Shown here: one piece after another, positions 55,352-58,598 of the stretch
Layout of the letters: each line of letters starts with the position of its first letter
Position numbering within the stretch: the stretch's first letter is position 1
Origin: an uncultured Collinsella sp.
GTDB lineage: Bacteria > Actinomycetota > Coriobacteriia > Coriobacteriales > Coriobacteriaceae
Assembly: GCA_902489775.1 (NCBI GenBank)
Contig: CABUBH010000007.1
Coordinates: forward strand, 1-58,598
DNA length: 58,598 bases
Direction: 5' to 3'
The notes under the pieces: generated by a model
Told to the model about the DNA's origin: nothing
The model's database searches: none
What the model saw: only the letters and a program-made list of their open reading frames with translations
Translations under genes and position numbers: made by a program

Positions 55352-56865
55352 TGGCGCAGAGCTTCGATTCCCTTACCGCCGCCCAGATCGCCGCGGGCGT
55401 TGCCGCCGGCGACTTTACCGCTACCGAGGTGGCCCAGGCCTCCCTTGCTGCCATCGAGGCGCGCGAGGGCGGGGTCCAGGCATTCCTGCAGGTGTCGCCC
55501 GAGCTCGCGCTCGAGGCCGCCGCGCGCGTGGATGCCGACCGTGCCGCCGGAAAGCCGCTGCCCCCGCTCGCGGGCGTGCCGCTGGCCATCAAGGACAATA
55601 TGAACCTCGTGGGCACGCGCACCACCTGCGCCTCCCACATGCTCGGGGATTACCAGAGCGTCTACACCGCCACCTGCGTCCAGCGCATGCTCGACGCCGG
55701 CTGCCTGCCCATGGGCAAGGCCAACATGGACGAGTTCGCCTTTGGTAGCTCTACCGAGAGCTCGGCCTTCCACCGCACCAACAATCCCTGGGATACCGAG
55801 CGCGTGCCCGGCGGCTCCTCGGGCGGCTCCGCTGCCGCCGTCGCTGCGGGCGAGGTCGCGCTCTCGCTGGGTTCGGACACCGGCGGCTCCATCCGCCAGC
55901 CGGCGGCGCTCTGCGGCGTAGTGGGCCTTAAGCCCACGTACGGCGCCGTGAGCCGCTACGGCGTGGTGGCCTTTGGCTCGTCGCTCGACCAGGTGGGTCC
56001 CTTCGGCCGCACGGTCGAGGACGTCGCGCTGGCCATGAACGCGCTTACCGGCGCGGGCCACGATCCGTACGACTGCACCAGCCAGGACTGTGCCGTCGAC
56101 TTTACCGAGCACCTCAACGACAGCATCGAGGGCAAGCGCGTGGGCATTATCCCCGCGTTTATGGAGGCCGAGGGCCTGACGCCCGAGGTCAAGGCCGCTG
56201 TCCAGCGTGCCGCCCAGGAGCTGCAGAACCAGGGCGCTGAGCTGGTCGAGGTCGACCTGCCGCACCTGGACGCCGCCATCGCCGCCTACTACGTCATCGG
56301 CCCGGCCGAGGCGTTCTCCAACCTGGCCCGCTTCGACGGCATTCGCTACGGCTACCAGGAGGAGGGCTGCGCCAACCTGTCCGACCAGAGCTCGCTCTCG
56401 CGCGCTCACGGCTTTGGTGCCGAGGCCAAGCGCCGTCAGATGCTCGGCGCCTACCTGCTGAGCTCGGGCGTGTACGACAAGTACTACTACGCCGCGCAGA
56501 AGGCCCGCACGCTCATCACACAGGACTACGACGCCGCGTATGCCAAGGTGGACACGATCCTGATGCCCGCCTCGCCGCGCACGGCCTTTAAGTTTGGCGA
56601 GATCAGCGACCCCACGCAGATGTACCTGTCCGACCTGTACACCATTTCGCTCAACATTTGCGGCAACGGCGGCATCTCGGTGCCGCTGGGCCTGGGCGAG
56701 GACAGCAAGCTGCCCGTTTCTGCCCAGCTGGTGGGACCTGCCTTTAAGGATCGTCAGCTGCTCACGTTTGCCCGCGCCGTGGAGCGCGGCTTTGCCGATA
56801 CCGCCACGGGTGCGCCCGCGCTTTCCGTCGCGCCCGATTTTGCCGGGAAGGGAGGCGAGCTGTAA
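55351..56865 (+). CDS. gatA: Asp/Glu-tRNA amidotransferase subunit A
   Basis: 504-aa amidase-signature enzyme that releases ammonia from glutamine and passes it to GatB. The catalytic Ser-cisSer-Lys set is visible: Lys in PLAIKDNM, the Gly/Ser stretch GGSSGGSAAA and the nucleophile Ser in DTGGSIRQPA. The following GLKPTYGAVSRYGVVAF is typical of GatA. Start and stop codons overlap gatC and gatB by one base each. Complex formation makes Gln-tRNA(Gln) and Asn-tRNA(Asn) from misacylated tRNAs. Confidence 0.97.
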   Translation: MAQSFDSLTAAQIAAGVAAGDFTATEVAQASLAAIEAREGGVQAFLQVSPELALEAAARVDADRAAGKPLPPLAGVPLAIKDNMNLVGTRTTCASHMLGDYQSVYTATCVQRMLDAGCLPMGKANMDEFAFGSSTESSAFHRTNNPWDTERVPGGSSGGSAAAVAAGEVALSLGSDTGGSIRQPAALCGVVGLKPTYGAVSRYGVVAFGSSLDQVGPFGRTVEDVALAMNALTGAGHDPYDCTSQDCAVDFTEHLNDSIEGKRVGIIPAFMEAEGLTPEVKAAVQRAAQELQNQGAELVEVDLPHLDAAIAAYYVIGPAEAFSNLARFDGIRYGYQEEGCANLSDQSSLSRAHGFGAEAKRRQMLGAYLLSSGVYDKYYYAAQKARTLITQDYDAAYAKVDTILMPASPRTAFKFGEISDPTQMYLSDLYTISLNICGNGGISVPLGLGEDSKLPVSAQLVGPAFKDRQLLTFARAVERGFADTATGAPALSVAPDFAGKGGEL

Positions 56866-58541
56866 TGAAGGAGCTTTCCGAGGTCCTGCAGGATTGGGAG
56901 GCCGTGATTGGCCTGGAGATCCACACCGAGCTCACCGCACTCGACACCAAGATGTTCTGCAACTGCAAGCTCAGCCACGATGACGAGCCCAACGCCAACG
57001 TGTGTCCGGTGTGCCTGGGTCTGCCCGGCGCCCTGCCGGTGCCCAATAAGCGCGCCATCGAGAGCATCGTCAAGGCAGGTCTCGCCACCAACTGCGAGAT
57101 TCAGCGCCACTCGATGTTCTATCGCAAGCACTACTTCTATCCCGACATGGCCAAGAACTTCCAGACCACGCAGGGTCCGGTCGCCTTTGCCATGTATGGT
57201 CACCTGGATCTGGACGTGACCGGTCGCGGTGCCGCCGAGCGCCCCGACTGCGCGTTTGGTGAGGCCGAGGCTCAGAGCCTGGCGAGCGCCTCCGCCAACG
57301 CCGAGGGCCTGTCCACGTCCATGACGTCGACCATGCGCGAGGGCAACCAGCGCGCCGGTCACCTGGCCAGCTACGATGCGTCCAACCTGCAGATGCCCGA
57401 GCGCCGCGAGGACGGCTCCTACACGGTGCCCATCCGCATTCTGCGCATCCATATGGAGGAGGACGCCGCCAAGATGGTGCACGTGGGCGGTGCCGAGGGC
57501 CGCATCGGCGGCGCCGCGGAGAGCCTCGTGGACTATAACCGCTGCGGCACGCCGTTGATCGAGCTCGTCACCGAGCCCGACCTGCGCACGCCCGAGGAGG
57601 CGCGCCTGTTTATGGAAAAGCTTCGTCGCATCTTTGTGACGCTGGGCATCTCCGATTGCTCCATGGAGAAGGGCTCCATGCGTTGCGACGGCAACGTGTC
57701 GCTGCGTCGCCGCGGCGAGACCAAGCTGGGTACCAAGACCGAGCTCAAGAACCTCAACTCGTTCAAGAGCCTGCACGACGGTCTTGCCTACGAGATCTGC
57801 CGCCAGGCCGAGGTGCTCGAGGAGGGCGGCATCATCTATCAGGAGACCCGCCACTGGGAGCCCAGCCGCAAGCGCACCGTGGTCATGCGCGTGAAGGAGA
57901 CAGCCGACGACTATCGCCTGTTCCCCGATCCCGACCTGGCGCCGTTCGACCTGGACGATGAGTTCATCGACCGCTGCCGTGGCGAGATTCCCGAGCTGCC
58001 CGATGCCAAGCGTGCCCGCTTTGAGGCGGACTTTGGCATTAAGGCGGCCGACGCCGAGCAGATAGCCGGCGACCCTGAGTTTGCCGACTTCTTTGAGGCC
58101 GCCGCTGCCGGTATGGCTGGCAAGGAGGCACAGACGGTCGCAAACCTGCTGGTTAACGAGATGATCGCCTACCTTAAGGGCGCGGGCGTGTCGCTCGCCG
58201 AGTCCGGCATCGCGCCGGCTCAGGTGGCCGCGCTTGCCAAGCTGCTGGCGACCGACGCCATCAGCTCCAACCAGGCGCACGAGGTCTTTGAGGCTATGGC
58301 CCAGACCGGCGACGACCCCAACAAGATCGTCGACGAGCGCGGTATGCGCCAGGTGAGCGATGCCGGTGCACTGCAGCCAATCGTGGATGAGGTGCTGGCA
58401 AACTGTGCCGAGCAGGCACAGCAGTACCGCGATGGCAACCAGAAGGTCATCGGCTTTTTGGTGGGCCAGTGCATGAAGGCGAGCCGCGGCAAGGGCAACC
58501 CGAAGCTCTTCAATGAGTTGCTGAGAACGTCGCTCTCGTAA
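56865..58541 (+). CDS. gatB: Asp/Glu-tRNA amidotransferase subunit B
   Basis: 558-aa tRNA-binding and kinase subunit. The cradle domain starts VIGLEIHTEL, with the zinc-type Cys pairs CNCKLSH and CPVCLGLPG, the family signature YNRCGTPLIELVTEPD (residues about 224-240) and MRCDGNVSLR. The C-terminal helical and YqeY domains (about 400-558) bind tRNA and end GNPKLFNELLRTSLS. It is longer than common GatB proteins, mostly by extra segments in the cradle. The gene is complete, ending 57 bases before the window edge; nothing is recognised in the last bases. Confidence 0.96.
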   Translation: MKELSEVLQDWEAVIGLEIHTELTALDTKMFCNCKLSHDDEPNANVCPVCLGLPGALPVPNKRAIESIVKAGLATNCEIQRHSMFYRKHYFYPDMAKNFQTTQGPVAFAMYGHLDLDVTGRGAAERPDCAFGEAEAQSLASASANAEGLSTSMTSTMREGNQRAGHLASYDASNLQMPERREDGSYTVPIRILRIHMEEDAAKMVHVGGAEGRIGGAAESLVDYNRCGTPLIELVTEPDLRTPEEARLFMEKLRRIFVTLGISDCSMEKGSMRCDGNVSLRRRGETKLGTKTELKNLNSFKSLHDGLAYEICRQAEVLEEGGIIYQETRHWEPSRKRTVVMRVKETADDYRLFPDPDLAPFDLDDEFIDRCRGEIPELPDAKRARFEADFGIKAADAEQIAGDPEFADFFEAAAAGMAGKEAQTVANLLVNEMIAYLKGAGVSLAESGIAPAQVAALAKLLATDAISSNQAHEVFEAMAQTGDDPNKIVDERGMRQVSDAGALQPIVDEVLANCAEQAQQYRDGNQKVIGFLVGQCMKASRGKGNPKLFNELLRTSLS

Positions 58542-58598
58542 GCGGGAACCGAGGGGCCGGGCGCAGGGCCTTGGCTCTCAATGAGTTCCGCACGAACA

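Overview
The window looks like chromosome of a high-GC Coriobacteriia member, most likely a gut Collinsella. The reasons are the general protein character, the Feo/HPr/BglG-PTS/GatCAB/LigA gene set, an OmpR-type regulator beside a glutamine-synthetase-like gene, and sortase-assembled pili. This assignment is inference from gene content, not from a marker gene. No rRNA, tRNA or CRISPR array was seen.

Layout. 1-4.2 kb: a terminator of an off-window transcript, an HPr-like gene, then a ferrous-iron uptake cluster (feoA, feoA, feoB, small Cys-rich partner) behind a 16-bp perfect dyad. 4.3-9.3 kb: an OYE-type flavin/Fe-S oxidoreductase, a broken GntR/FCD gene, an AlbA/GHKL-type regulator and a P-loop ATPase preceded by a tandem decamer array. 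9.4-14.8 kb: a YczE-like membrane protein, a GntR regulator, eda, kdgK and a LacI regulator. A shared LacI-type operator and two covarying leader RNA structures (motif A and motif B) tie the membrane protein to the Entner-Doudoroff genes. 14.9-15.7 kb: a HepT/MntA-like toxin-antitoxin pair whose antitoxin carries a DinJ/RelB domain. 15.9-17.9 kb: a divergent glutamine synthetase homologue and a GlnR-like regulator.

18.1-26.1 kb holds two AT-richer modules, each a secreted papain-like peptidase candidate followed by a small anchored protein. Between them lie htrA, a 202-bp MITE-like element and ligA. 26.2-32.4 kb: a MATE exporter with its MerR regulator and a heterodimeric ABC exporter. 32.6-37.1 kb: a PDDEXK-like protein, moaA, a moaC-mobB fusion and a histidine phosphatase. 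37.3-44.2 kb: beta-glucoside use (BglG antiterminator, PTS EIIBC, GH1), an MFS transporter and a HAD phosphatase.

44.3-54.8 kb is a pilus island: a very large LPxTG-like adhesin, a minor pilin, a major pilin, a duplicated small-membrane-protein unit, a regulator split at a G8 tract and a class C sortase. The adhesin also carries a G9 tract in frame, so the island looks doubly phase-variable, with the regulator OFF in this sequence. 55.0-58.5 kb is gatCAB, encoding the Asp/Glu-tRNA amidotransferase.

Intergenic space is filled by at least three families of palindromic repeats (F1 AACATTCGA-type, F2 CCACCACAAAGG-type, F3 ACAGGTTTATTTTGG-type), several with terminator-like T tails. The strongest candidates for undescribed biology are the paired leader RNAs, the phase-variable pilus control and the paralogous peptidase modules.
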